A DNA stretch of 64,000 bases from NCBI RefSeq assembly GCF_051549785.1, contig NZ_CP189974.1:1860001-1924000 (forward strand), read 5' to 3'. Origin of the DNA: Caldatribacterium sp051549785. Its GTDB lineage: Bacteria > Atribacterota > Atribacteria > Atribacterales > Caldatribacteriaceae. The stretch's first letter is position 1. Each line of letters opens with the position of its first letter. The position numbers and the translations under genes were made by a program. Under the pieces are notes generated by a model. It was not told the DNA's origin and did not search any database. It saw only the letters and a program-made list of their open reading frames with translations. Positions 9,067 to 17,188 of this stretch are shown one piece after another.

Positions 9067-11150
9067 GAAGCGGCTTCTCTCTCTTTCCGTGCCTTCTCAA
9101 TAATGGCCTCCGCTATCTGAGGTGGAACCTCCTCGTAGTGGGAGAACCTCATGATGAACGAACCCCGTCCCTGGGTGATGGAACGGAGGTCAACGGAATA
9201 CCGGAAAAGCTCAGCAAGCGGGACCAAAGCCTTAATTTTCTGGTAGCCATCCTCAGGTTCCATGCCCAGAATCTTCCCCCGGCGAGCGTTGAGGTCCCCG
9301 ATAACATCCCCCATGTTCTCCTCGGGCACCGTCACCTCAACACTCATGATGGGCTCAAGGAGCACCGGATTGGCCTCCTGGGCTCCCTTCCGGAACGCCA
9401 TGGAACCAGCGATCTTGAAGGCCATGTCTGAGGAGTCCACCGGATGATACGACCCATCGTAGACGGTTACCCGCACGTCCACCACTGGGTACCCCGCAAG
9501 GACTCCTTCCTGCATGGCTTCCTGCACACCCTTTTCCACTGCAGGAATGTAGTTCTTCGGGATCACACCACCCACGATTTTGTCAACGAATTCGAACCCC
9601 TGTCCCCGGGGAAGCGGCTCAAGTTCAAGCCAGGCATGGCCATACTGCCCCCGACCTCCCGACTGGCGTTTGTACTTTCCCTCGGCACGGGCCGTCTTCT
9701 TGATGGTCTCCTTGTAAGGAACCCGGGGAACCGAGAGGGCGACCTCTACACCGAACTTGCGCTTCATCTTTTCTGCTAGAACATCAAGGTGAATGTCCCC
9801 GAATCCGTAAACGATATCCTCTTTGGTATCTGGTTCTCGCTGCACCCTGAGTGTAGGGTCCTCTTCGAGCATGCGGCTCAGAGCCTGGCTGATTTTCTCC
9901 TCGTCTGCTTTCCCCACAGGCCGTATAGCCGCCATGTAGTTCGGCTCAGGGTACTCAAGGGGTGGAAAAACAATGGGGTGTTCCCGATCCGAGAGGGTAT
10001 CGCCAGTGAAAACTTCGGTCACCTTGGCCACAGCCGCGATGTCTCCCGCTCTGACCTCCTTCAGAGGTTCCTGCGACTTTCCCCGAATGAGGAGGAGCTG
10101 CCCCACCTTTTCTTCCACATCCCGGGAGGCATTGTACAGCCGGGCATCTGCCGAGAGTTTCCCCGAATAGACCCGGAAAAAGGCAATCTTCCCCACGTAC
10201 GGGTCGCTCAGAACCTTAAAGACAAAGGCCGAGAAAGGAGCGTCCTCACGACAGGGTCGTTCTTCCTCTTCCTGGGTTCTGGGGTTCTTCCCCTTTACCG
10301 GCGGGCGGTCAAGAGGGCTTGGGGCAAATTCCACGAGAAAGTCCGCTAAAGCAGTGACTCCCTTATTCTCCAGGCCCGAACCACAGAGAACCGGGAAAAT
10401 CTTTCGCTCAAGTGTGGCCTTTTTGAGGGCTTCCCGGAGCTTTTCCGGTGGAATCCCCTGACCGTCAAGGTAGAGATTGAGGAGTTCGTCATCGGTCTCC
10501 GCAACGTTTTCCAGAAGCTCCTCCCGCCACGTTCTGGCCTCGTCTTCAAGCTCTCCAGGTATTTCCCCCTCCCGAACCGTCTTCCCGTCACCCTCGAAGT
10601 ACAAGGCCTTCATGGTCAGAAGGTCTACAAGGCCCCGGAAAGCGCTCTCCTTGCCGATGGGGAGGAAAACCGGGGTCGCCTTGGGGGTGAACTTCTTGCG
10701 GATGTTCTCCAGAACACCGTAGAAATTGGCACCCTCCCGGTCCATACGGTTCACCAGGAAGAACACCGGGAGGTTCTCCCGCTTCAGGTAGTCCCATGCC
10801 TTCTCGGTACCAACCTCAACGCCGGACACCGCGCAGAGGAAAATCACCCCGCTGTCCACTGCCCGAAGCGCCCCGATGACGTTCCCCAGAAAATCCATGT
10901 ACCCCGGGGTATCTATGAGATTGACCTTGCAACCCTTCCACTCAAAGGGCAGGATCGAAAGGTCGATGGACAGTCCGCGTCGAATCTCCTCGGGTTGCCA
11001 GTCAGAGACCGTGTTGCCTTCCTCAACTCTGCCCCGCCGTGTCATCACCCCTGCGTTGAAAAGCAAGGCCTCGGAAAACGTGGTTTTTCCCGCTCCCGCA
11101 TGGGAGAAGAATCCAATGTTCCGGATGTCCCCACTTTTGAAATCCTTCAA
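9063..11150 (-). CDS. EF-G-like translation GTPase (divergent EF-G paralogue)
   Basis: A five-domain EF-G-type protein of about 695 residues. The G1 motif is SHAGAGKTT instead of the AHIDAGKTT of canonical EF-G. G3 is DTPGYMDF and G4 is NRMD instead of NKMD, which marks the EF-G-like (FusA2-type) subgroup whose role differs from the main translocase. Domain IV (GKYKRQSGGRGQYGHAWLE) and domain V (EPIMSVEVTVPEENMGDVIGDL) are intact. I prefer a TTG start at 11150, eight bases after GGAGG; a TTG at 11156 is an alternative. The main fusA is probably elsewhere, near rpsL/rpsG. Confidence 0.88.
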   Translation of the reverse strand: MKDFKSGDIRNIGFFSHAGAGKTTFSEALLFNAGVMTRRGRVEEGNTVSDWQPEEIRRGLSIDLSILPFEWKGCKVNLIDTPGYMDFLGNVIGALRAVDSGVIFLCAVSGVEVGTEKAWDYLKRENLPVFFLVNRMDREGANFYGVLENIRKKFTPKATPVFLPIGKESAFRGLVDLLTMKALYFEGDGKTVREGEIPGELEDEARTWREELLENVAETDDELLNLYLDGQGIPPEKLREALKKATLERKIFPVLCGSGLENKGVTALADFLVEFAPSPLDRPPVKGKNPRTQEEEERPCREDAPFSAFVFKVLSDPYVGKIAFFRVYSGKLSADARLYNASRDVEEKVGQLLLIRGKSQEPLKEVRAGDIAAVAKVTEVFTGDTLSDREHPIVFPPLEYPEPNYMAAIRPVGKADEEKISQALSRMLEEDPTLRVQREPDTKEDIVYGFGDIHLDVLAEKMKRKFGVEVALSVPRVPYKETIKKTARAEGKYKRQSGGRGQYGHAWLELEPLPRGQGFEFVDKIVGGVIPKNYIPAVEKGVQEAMQEGVLAGYPVVDVRVTVYDGSYHPVDSSDMAFKIAGSMAFRKGAQEANPVLLEPIMSVEVTVPEENMGDVIGDLNARRGKILGMEPEDGYQKIKALVPLAELFRYSVDLRSITQGRGSFIMRFSHYEEVPPQIAEAIIEKARKEREAAS

Positions 11151-11196
11151 ACGCAACTCCTCCCTTCTTGCATCATGGCCTGCGCTCTTCTTTGAG

Positions 11197-11226
11197 AATA
11201 TATCATACGATGCCTTCACTCAGCAA
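11197..11226 (-). promoter_or_regulatory. Candidate promoter for the EF-G-like to guaA run
   Basis: On the minus strand TTGCTG (11221-11226) and TATATT (11197-11202) are separated by 18 bases, about 45 bases before the EF-G-like start. It lies inside the end of the 39-codon micro-gene. The matches are moderate, so read-through from argF-cdaA may also supply transcription. Confidence 0.35.
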
Positions 11227-11322
11227 AAAGAAAAAAAGGCTCAGAGCAAAAAGCAGGGCGAAAAGCTTGGTCTTCCAGTCGTGCCAGAAAAGCCTTTCAA
11301 GCAGTTCCCGGAGAAGCCTCAC
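11203..11322 (-). CDS. 39-residue single-pass membrane protein resembling the N-terminal anchor of CdaR/YbbR
   Basis: A short reading frame that starts with a GTG overlapping the cdaA stop (GTGA) and ends with TGA at 11203. The product is a basic/aromatic segment containing HDWKTKLFALLFALSLFFFL: a W-x-x-K-L-x-A-L-x-x-A-L-x-x-x-x membrane anchor and almost nothing else. In other bacteria the gene directly after cdaA is cdaR (ybbR), whose N-terminal membrane segment has this pattern, followed by several YbbR domains. Those domains are absent here. It is either a minimal CdaA partner or a remnant. Position and pattern are seen directly; function is inferred. Confidence 0.6.
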   Translation of the reverse strand: MRLLRELLERLFWHDWKTKLFALLFALSLFFFLLSEGIV

Positions 11323-12068
11323 AGTCTTCGATATAGGATTTTGAGCATTCTCTTGAGCGTTCCTGCCTCGATATCCCACGCCATCCTCCCGTGCACCGCA
11401 AGGGAGATCTTCCCCGTCTCCTCAGAAATCACAATGGCCAGGGCGTCCGTCTGCTCGGTCACCCCGAGGCCAGCCCGATGACGGGTGCCGATTTTTCGTC
11501 GCGCTTCCACCTGTTCAGCCAGGGGAAGGATGCACCCGGCAGCGACAATCTTGTTCTCCCGAACGACCACTGCTCCGTCATGCAGGGGAGAGTCGGGAAG
11601 GAAAATAGAGAAGAGCAACTCCGGCGAAAAAAAAGCGTCCACCAGGACACCGGTCTGGATGAAGTCCCGGAGGCTGTTCGTCCTCTCAAGGACAACCAGC
11701 GCACCGATCTTCTTCCGCGAGAGCGTCTGACACGCCAGGGCAAGGTCCTCAATGAACTTCGCACGACCCTCCTCATTGGTGTTCCGTTCAAGCAGGACAT
11801 GGTGGTACAGGCGGTTCATGTAATTCCTGCGCAACTCCGGCTGGAGAATGAGCAACATTGTTCCCACGTAGACGAAAAGACACAAGCGCCAGAAAAGGCG
11901 GAGCTCCCCCAGGGTGAGAAGATTCGAGACCCCCGCGGCGATGAAAAGAACCATGAGAGAACGGACGGGCAGAAAAAGCGGGGTTCCTTTCACCCACCTG
12001 AGGAACTGATACGAAAAATAGTAGAGCACCCCTATTTCCACCACGTACTTCAGAAAGCCTGGGAGCAA
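11319..12068 (-). CDS. cdaA: Diadenylate cyclase CdaA (c-di-AMP synthase)
   Basis: A membrane-bound enzyme that condenses two ATP into c-di-AMP, a regulator of potassium, osmolyte and cell-wall balance. It has 249 residues. Three hydrophobic helices occupy about residues 7-76. The DAC domain follows, with the DGA motif at 164-166 and the RHR motif at 196-198. The start lies 21 bases after the argF stop. The usual downstream partners cdaR and glmM are not present in full; only a 39-codon CdaR-like micro-gene follows. Confidence 0.95.
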   Translation of the reverse strand: MLPGFLKYVVEIGVLYYFSYQFLRWVKGTPLFLPVRSLMVLFIAAGVSNLLTLGELRLFWRLCLFVYVGTMLLILQPELRRNYMNRLYHHVLLERNTNEEGRAKFIEDLALACQTLSRKKIGALVVLERTNSLRDFIQTGVLVDAFFSPELLFSIFLPDSPLHDGAVVVRENKIVAAGCILPLAEQVEARRKIGTRHRAGLGVTEQTDALAIVISEETGKISLAVHGRMAWDIEAGTLKRMLKILYRRL

Positions 12069-12089
12069 GAGACTGTTTCCCTCCGGGCC

Positions 12090-13019
12090 TCAAAGCAGGA
12101 GGCTCAAAATGGCCTTCTGGGCATGGAGCCTGTTCTCCGCCTCGTCAATCACTACAGAATGTGCTCCATCAATGACCTCATCGGTGATCTCCTGTCCCCG
12201 GTGCGCAGGCATGCAGTGCATGACGATGGCCTCGGGGGAAGCAAGGGCGAGCAACTCATTGTTCACCTGGTAGGGCCAGAAGAAGGACAACCGTTCCTCA
12301 AGCTCTTGCTCTTTCCCCATGCTGGCCCACACGTCGGTGTATACCACATCTGCCCCCAGAACAGCCTTTCTCGGGTCAACCTCGTAGACAATCTCTGCTC
12401 TGCTCTTCTGTGCCTCTCTCTGAGCCCAGTTCCAGATTTCCCAGGAAGGCCGGTACCGCTCAGGAGTGCACACAGTTAGGGAAAGACCAAGACGCGCAGC
12501 AGCAACAATCCACGAGTGGCAGACGTTATTCCCGTCGCCCACAAAAACAATCTTGACGTTGAGCGTTCCCTTCTTCTCCTGCACCGTGAGCAGGTCCCCC
12601 AGCACCTGGCAGGGATGGTGGAGGTCGGAGAGACCGTTGATCACCGGAACCCCGGCGTATCGGGCCATCTCAAGGACCGTCTCGTGAGCAAAGGTGCGGA
12701 CCACAATGCCGTCCACCATCCTCCCGAGAACCAGCGCAACATCCTTCACGGCTTCGCGCTTACCAAGACCCACTTCCTGGGGACCGAGGTAAAAGCATTC
12801 TCCACCGAGCTGCCGCACCGCCACCTCAAAGGATACCCGGGTACGGAGGGAAGGCTTTTCAAAAAGCAGGGCAACGATTTTCCCTCCAAGGACACTGAAT
12901 CTCTCACCCAGCGTCCACCGCTTCTTCAGGTCCAAAGCAACCTCAAGGAGATAAAGAATCTCCTCCCGCGAGAAATCCGCGAGATCCAGAAAGTGACGTC
13001 CCCGGAATGCCTGCGTCAT
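12090..13019 (-). CDS. argF: Ornithine carbamoyltransferase
   Basis: Makes citrulline from ornithine and carbamoyl phosphate in arginine synthesis, or works in reverse in arginine fermentation. It has 309 residues. The carbamoyl-phosphate site is KPSLRTRVSFE (SLRTR in place of STRTR), followed by HPCQVLGDLLT. The ornithine loop is HCMPAHRGQEI near the C terminus, which separates it from aspartate carbamoyltransferase. The ATG overlaps the upstream racemase stop as ATGA, so the two ornithine-related genes are translationally coupled. Confidence 0.95.
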   Translation of the reverse strand: MTQAFRGRHFLDLADFSREEILYLLEVALDLKKRWTLGERFSVLGGKIVALLFEKPSLRTRVSFEVAVRQLGGECFYLGPQEVGLGKREAVKDVALVLGRMVDGIVVRTFAHETVLEMARYAGVPVINGLSDLHHPCQVLGDLLTVQEKKGTLNVKIVFVGDGNNVCHSWIVAAARLGLSLTVCTPERYRPSWEIWNWAQREAQKSRAEIVYEVDPRKAVLGADVVYTDVWASMGKEQELEERLSFFWPYQVNNELLALASPEAIVMHCMPAHRGQEITDEVIDGAHSVVIDEAENRLHAQKAILSLLL

Positions 13020-14104
13020 GTTCTCCCCTCTCCCATTTTCTCCCGGTAAACCTTTTCCACGTACGGAGAGAGAAAAGCCCGCAAAACGGCTCCATACCCG
13101 GCACGAAACGATACCACATCGCCGACCCGGTACGGTCGCTGACTCTCTTCGACATCAAGCACAAGGTAATTGCTTGTAGCCCCCACTATTGTAACATGTT
13201 CGTCGTCGAAATATAACTGATCCTCATCAACGTCCTGCTTCCCCAGTGCAACGAGAATCCTCCTGCGGGGACCAGAAGACCGCAGAACACACTGCCTGCC
13301 GAAAGCGTCATACCCCAGGGCCTTCCCCTGAAGGGGTTCCTTGGCACGCACCTCCACAACCTCGGCCAGGATCGCAAAAGCCCCCTGCTTCAGCCAGGGA
13401 ATGTCCCTTTTCCTGCTGATGTCGCTGCCAAAAAGCAGGGCTTCTCCAAAACGCACCTCATCCACTCCTTCAAGAGGTCTTCCCTCCTCCCAGAGGGAGA
13501 GAAAGGTTGTCCCTCCTACGGAGAGAACAACCTCCTTCTGGAGTTCCTCTGCAAAAAACCCCTTCACCCTCAGGAGCCTTTCGACCACCTCCCGGTCGGG
13601 GAGGACGCCGCTCAAACAGGCAAGGGTCGTGGCAATGCCCCGCAGGGAAACCCAGAAAAGACGCCGCAGCACCTCGAGAGTCTGGGGGAGTTCCTCAAAG
13701 AGAAACCCTTCCCGCCCATCCCCTCCTTCCACCGCGAGGACCACCGAGGAAGGCCTCCTTGTTCTTCGGGCTACGGCCTCGAGGTTTTCCAAGACCTCAA
13801 CGTGAGAGACAAAGGGAGAAATGCCTTGTTCGCTGAGGATTTCAAGCTCCCAGGACATGGGAAGACGAATGAGGAAGAGTTCCGCGTGGGATCCGAAGAG
13901 ACGGCGAAGACGCAGGAGGTTTGGGAGGTTAGAGTCAGCAAAACTCGAAAAGCCGAGATCCCAAAGCATCCGGGCAAGAACGGGATCGGCCAGAAACCCC
14001 TTGGTCACGATGACAGGGTGGACGTTCCAGAGGGAACACCTTTCTCGAAGAATACAGGCATTCTCTCTCAGAACATCAAGGTCAATTTCCAGACGAGGAT
14101 ACAA
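13016..14104 (-). CDS. PLP-dependent ornithine racemase-like protein (alanine racemase fold)
   Basis: A 362-residue fold-type III PLP enzyme. It starts MYPRLEIDLDVLREN, with the PLP lysine in VTKGFLADP and a C-terminal segment RRRILVALGKQDVDEDQL then GATSNYLVLDVE. This layout resembles clostridial ornithine racemase (Orr) and the related YhfX group more than Alr, which is present separately at 6.0-7.1 kb. Direct coupling to argF supports ornithine as substrate. The substrate is inferred; other basic or polar amino acids are possible. Confidence 0.75.
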   Translation of the reverse strand: MYPRLEIDLDVLRENACILRERCSLWNVHPVIVTKGFLADPVLARMLWDLGFSSFADSNLPNLLRLRRLFGSHAELFLIRLPMSWELEILSEQGISPFVSHVEVLENLEAVARRTRRPSSVVLAVEGGDGREGFLFEELPQTLEVLRRLFWVSLRGIATTLACLSGVLPDREVVERLLRVKGFFAEELQKEVVLSVGGTTFLSLWEEGRPLEGVDEVRFGEALLFGSDISRKRDIPWLKQGAFAILAEVVEVRAKEPLQGKALGYDAFGRQCVLRSSGPRRRILVALGKQDVDEDQLYFDDEHVTIVGATSNYLVLDVEESQRPYRVGDVVSFRAGYGAVLRAFLSPYVEKVYREKMGEGRT

Positions 14105-14116
14105 AACGAGGCCACC

Positions 14117-14154
14117 TCAAAAAACGAACTGGGGGTACCTGAAAGGTACCCCCC
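14117..14154 (-). terminator. Rho-independent terminator of rplM-rpsI
   Basis: A nine-base-pair stem GGGGGTACC/GGTACCCCC with a five-base loop (14131-14153). On the minus strand it is followed within a few bases by six T residues (14119-14124). It lies 8 bases after the rpsI stop and just before the ornithine racemase start. Confidence 0.8.
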
Positions 14155-14161
14155 CGTCGCA

Positions 14162-14560
14162 TCACCGTTTGGAGAACTGGAAGCGAGCACGAGCTGCCCG
14201 TTGACCGTACTTCTTGCGCTCTTTCATTCTGGGGTCTCTGGTCAGAAGCCCCGCCTTCTTGAGGATACTCCGCAGGTTCTCGTCCACAAGGAGCAGAGCT
14301 CGGGCAACGCCGTGCGCCAGGGCTCCAGCCTGGCCGCTCAAACCTCCCCCCGAAACCCGGGCTTCAACGTTGAAGCGGGCCTCCGTTCCCGTCAGCACGA
14401 GCGGCTTTCGCACAAGGACCTGCCAGGCCAGCCGGGGGAAGTATTCTTCAAGGCTTCGCCCGTTTACGGTGATTCTCCCCTCCCCCAGGGTCAGCCAGAC
14501 CTTGGCCACTGAAGTCTTTCTTCTCCCCGTTGCGTAGTACTTTACGGCCACACTCACCAT
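14162..14560 (-). CDS. rpsI: 30S ribosomal protein S9
   Basis: About 132 residues. It contains YYATGRRKTSVAKV at the start, GGGLSGQAGALAHG in the middle and the basic tail ARARFQFSKR, all typical of S9. Two ATG codons are adjacent (14563 and 14560). The second is better spaced from GGGAGTGA. The rplM stop overlaps the first. rplM-rpsI is the conserved bacterial pair. Confidence 0.97.
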   Translation of the reverse strand: MVSVAVKYYATGRRKTSVAKVWLTLGEGRITVNGRSLEEYFPRLAWQVLVRKPLVLTGTEARFNVEARVSGGGLSGQAGALAHGVARALLLVDENLRSILKKAGLLTRDPRMKERKKYGQRAARARFQFSKR

Positions 14561-15003
14561 CATTCACTCCCTATAGGCAGCGGAATCGGATTCTGCGCGC
14601 TGTGGGGGTGAGAAGGACCACGGTAGACCTTGAGCTTACGGATGATTCTGCGACCCAGGCGATGATGGGGAATCATTCCCCACACCGCTCTCCGGATGAC
14701 CTCTTCGGGTCTCCGTGAAAGCAGCGATCTCAGCGTCTCCTCCTTCAACCCTCCCGGGTACCCACTGTGCCGCCGGTATAGCTTCTGGTCGAGCTTCTTT
14801 CCCGTTACCCGGACTTTCTCGGCGTTGACTACGATCACATAGTCCCCGACGTCAAAGAAGGGGACGTAGATGTTCTTGTGTTTGCCCATCAAGACAGTGG
14901 CAATACGAGAAGCCAGCCGACCAAGGGTCTGGCCTTCTGCATCCACAACGTACCACTTCTTCTCAATGCTCTTGAGTGACGGAACGTACGTTCTCTCCTG
15001 CAT
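14560..15003 (-). CDS. rplM: 50S ribosomal protein L13
   Basis: A 147-residue L13. WYVVDAEGQTLGRLAS and YRHSGYPGGLKEE are the family signatures, with RRAVWGMIPHHRLGR further on. It is transcribed from the strong promoter at 15039-15067 and coupled to rpsI. The C terminus HSAQNPIPLPIGSE is as expected. Confidence 0.97.
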   Translation of the reverse strand: MQERTYVPSLKSIEKKWYVVDAEGQTLGRLASRIATVLMGKHKNIYVPFFDVGDYVIVVNAEKVRVTGKKLDQKLYRRHSGYPGGLKEETLRSLLSRRPEEVIRRAVWGMIPHHRLGRRIIRKLKVYRGPSHPHSAQNPIPLPIGSE

Positions 15004-15038
15004 CGTTCTTCTCCCCCAGCGTAGTCAAGACAAACTGA

Positions 15039-15067
15039 ATTTTAGAGAAGTGCAAGGGAGTTGTCAA
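15039..15067 (-). promoter_or_regulatory. Sigma-A-type promoter of rplM-rpsI
   Basis: TTGACA at 15062-15067 and TAAAAT at 15039-15044 on the minus strand, with exactly 17 bases between. The expected transcript start is about 30 bases before the rplM ATG. It is one of the best consensus matches in the window. Confidence 0.8.
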
Positions 15068-15088
15068 GAAAAGGGCGAAATTTTCCTT

Positions 15089-16648
15089 TCAACCCGGGAA
15101 TCCTCCTGTTCTGGCGGCAACCTCATGCATCAGGTCCCTGAGCTGGAAATAGCTCCGAACATAGCGGTCGTAGTAGAAGAGGTAAATTTCGTGGTTTTCC
15201 CGGTTGGGGTAAATCTGTCCGGAAATCTGCACCATTTTCAGGGTAGCCTCGGGGATGCTATCGTAGAACCCGACGCCCACAGCGGCGTAAATAGCGGTTC
15301 CAAGAGTACTCGCCTCCTCCACCGTTGTGAGGTAGATGGGGATATTAGTGACATCGGCGTGAATCTGTAACCAGAGCCTGCTTCGCGCTCCTGCCCCGCT
15401 TGCGTACATTTCCTCAACCTCGAATCCCGACTGAGCAAGGGTCTTGAGGATGTGATACGTCCCGTAGGCAGTTCCTTCATAGATTGCCCGGAGCACGTGG
15501 GCCTTAGTGTGACTCAGAGACAGCCCCCAGAGGGCTCCCCGGGCGAGGGGGTCCTGATAAGGACTGCGGTTCCCCTGGAAGTAATCAAGGAGTACCAGAC
15601 CATCGGAACCAGGAGGAATCTGAGCAACCATCCTGTCAAGAAGAGCAAAGAGGTCCTCACCCAGCTCGCAGGCCCGGGCACACTCCTCTTGAGCAAAGTT
15701 GTCCATAAACCACTTGATCACCGAACCCGTGGAGCTCTGCCCTCCCTCAAGAATCCAGAGGTTCGGGAGCACCGCCCCATAGTAGGGACCCCAGATACCC
15801 GGACTGAAAATGGGCCGTTCTGAGACGGCCAGGTGACACGTCGAGGGGCCAACAACCATGGCCAGACGCTGGGGATGCACCACGTCAAGCCCCACCATCG
15901 CCGCATAGGCATCGATGCCGCCCTGGATGACCGGAGTTCCCGGAACAAGACCAAGCTCATAGGCGGCCCGCTTGGTCAGCTCGCCCACCTTTTCACCAAC
16001 CGGGACGAGTTCCCTCGGCCACTTTTGCAGGAGCTCTTCAAAATGGAGATCCCGCAAAAGAGCCACTGGCCATCCTCCCTCCGTGGGACAGTAGTTCCAC
16101 TTGCAGATGGCGTTGTTGAGGGAGGTGACCCAGCGGTCAGTGAGCTTAAACATAATCCAGTTCTGGGCCTCCACGATGTAGTCGGCGTTAACGAAGATAT
16201 CTGGGAGGTTCTCCTTGAGCCACAGAGCCTTGGGGATCATCCATTCCGGCGACTCATGACCGCCAGCATACCGGAGAAGCGGGTTCTTCGTGGCGTTGAT
16301 GCGTTCGGCCTGGTCAAAGGCTCGCACATCCATCCACATGATAGCCCGGTACTTAGGGTTTCCGAACCGGTCCACCGGCAGCACCGTGCAGGAACTTGCG
16401 CTGACACTCAGCGCAGCGACGTCTTCAGGGCGCACCTCGCCCTCAAAGAGACAGCGTCGCACTGTATCCTGAATCCCCTTCCACCAGTCCATGGGATCCT
16501 GCTCGGCCCACCCTGGACGGGGATGGTAGCTGGGATAGGAGTAGAACGAGAGTGCCACCACATTTCCCCGTGCGTCGAAAATCCCACTCCGGAGTCCCTG
16601 AGTCCCCACGTCAATACCAAGAAAGTACGGGGGTTTCGCGTTGGCCAC
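15089..16648 (-). CDS. FGGY-family carbohydrate kinase, ribulokinase-like
   Basis: A 519-residue ATP-dependent sugar kinase with GIDVGTQGLRSGIFDARG at the N terminus (phosphate-1 motif). GGQSSTGSVIKWF occupies the position of the ribulokinase GGQS motif, and ASGAGARSRLWLQIHADV is the adenosine motif. The GTG start at 16648 follows AAGGAGG. It differs clearly from the xylulokinase-like paralogue at 32.8 kb. The likely substrate is a pentulose or related ketose, but this cannot be fixed from sequence. No transporter is adjacent. Confidence 0.85.
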   Translation of the reverse strand: MANAKPPYFLGIDVGTQGLRSGIFDARGNVVALSFYSYPSYHPRPGWAEQDPMDWWKGIQDTVRRCLFEGEVRPEDVAALSVSASSCTVLPVDRFGNPKYRAIMWMDVRAFDQAERINATKNPLLRYAGGHESPEWMIPKALWLKENLPDIFVNADYIVEAQNWIMFKLTDRWVTSLNNAICKWNYCPTEGGWPVALLRDLHFEELLQKWPRELVPVGEKVGELTKRAAYELGLVPGTPVIQGGIDAYAAMVGLDVVHPQRLAMVVGPSTCHLAVSERPIFSPGIWGPYYGAVLPNLWILEGGQSSTGSVIKWFMDNFAQEECARACELGEDLFALLDRMVAQIPPGSDGLVLLDYFQGNRSPYQDPLARGALWGLSLSHTKAHVLRAIYEGTAYGTYHILKTLAQSGFEVEEMYASGAGARSRLWLQIHADVTNIPIYLTTVEEASTLGTAIYAAVGVGFYDSIPEATLKMVQISGQIYPNRENHEIYLFYYDRYVRSYFQLRDLMHEVAARTGGFPG

Positions 16649-16681
16649 CTGACAAAACCTCCTTATTCTTCCCGCTCCCTA

Positions 16682-16690
16682 TGGTACAAT
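16682..16690 (+). promoter_or_regulatory. Extended -10 element directly before the Mut7-C gene
   Basis: TG-G-TACAAT (TACAAT at 16685-16690) lies only six bases before the GTG start at 16697. A transcript would begin at or next to the start codon, so the message may be leaderless. No good -35 is visible and no SD sequence precedes the GTG, consistent with an extended -10 promoter. Confidence 0.5.
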
Positions 16691-16696
16691 GGGCTT

Positions 16697-17188
16697 GTGG
16701 AAACGGTGCGCTTTCTTGCGGACTGCATGCTGGGGAAACTCACACGGTGGTTACGAATCCTGGGCTACGACGTCACCTACTTCCGCAACATGGAGGACAG
16801 AAAGCTCCTCGCCATTGCCCGCCTGGAAGGAAGGATCCTCCTCACGAAAGACAGAGCCCTTGCCGCTTCTGGAAAAGAGTCGGCATACTACGTGAAAGCG
16901 AACACCCTCCCTGAACAGCTCCTTGAGCTCAAGCAAGCCTTCGGGTTATCCTTCTCCCTCCCCCCTCGCTGTCCCTTCTGCAACAAAACCCTTGAGGAAA
17001 TCCCTCCCGAGGAAGCCAGAAAGAGCCTCCCCCTTTTCGTCGCCCTGAGCTTCACAACTTTCAGGCGCTGTCCCTCCTGCCAGAGAACCTTCTGGCCAGG
17101 AACTCACTGGCAGAGCATACACAGGCTCTGCCAGGAGTTCCTGGGAGAGTCTCCCTCATTTATCCAGGAGGACCTCAACTCCAGGTAG
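16697..17188 (+). CDS. Mut7-C RNase-domain protein with zinc ribbon (DUF82)
   Basis: About 163 residues. The N-terminal PIN-like Mut7-C domain reads VRFLADCMLGKLTRWLRILGYD and RILLTKDRAL, with conserved acidic residues. The C-terminal zinc ribbon has CPFC and CPSC pairs and ends in FWPGTHW. The family is predicted to be an RNase, but its substrates are poorly known. The GTG start follows a -10 element at leaderless distance. The 3' end overlaps the converging pgk by 33 bases. The neighbouring genes give no clue to function. Confidence 0.85.
   Translation: METVRFLADCMLGKLTRWLRILGYDVTYFRNMEDRKLLAIARLEGRILLTKDRALAASGKESAYYVKANTLPEQLLELKQAFGLSFSLPPRCPFCNKTLEEIPPEEARKSLPLFVALSFTTFRRCPSCQRTFWPGTHWQSIHRLCQEFLGESPSFIQEDLNSR

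Noticed and set aside
15833..16696. The upstream two thirds of a 451-codon plus-strand frame that ends in the Mut7-C protein
   Set aside because: It is antisense to the FGGY kinase. Only the last 163 codons, after the GTG at 16697, match a known family.
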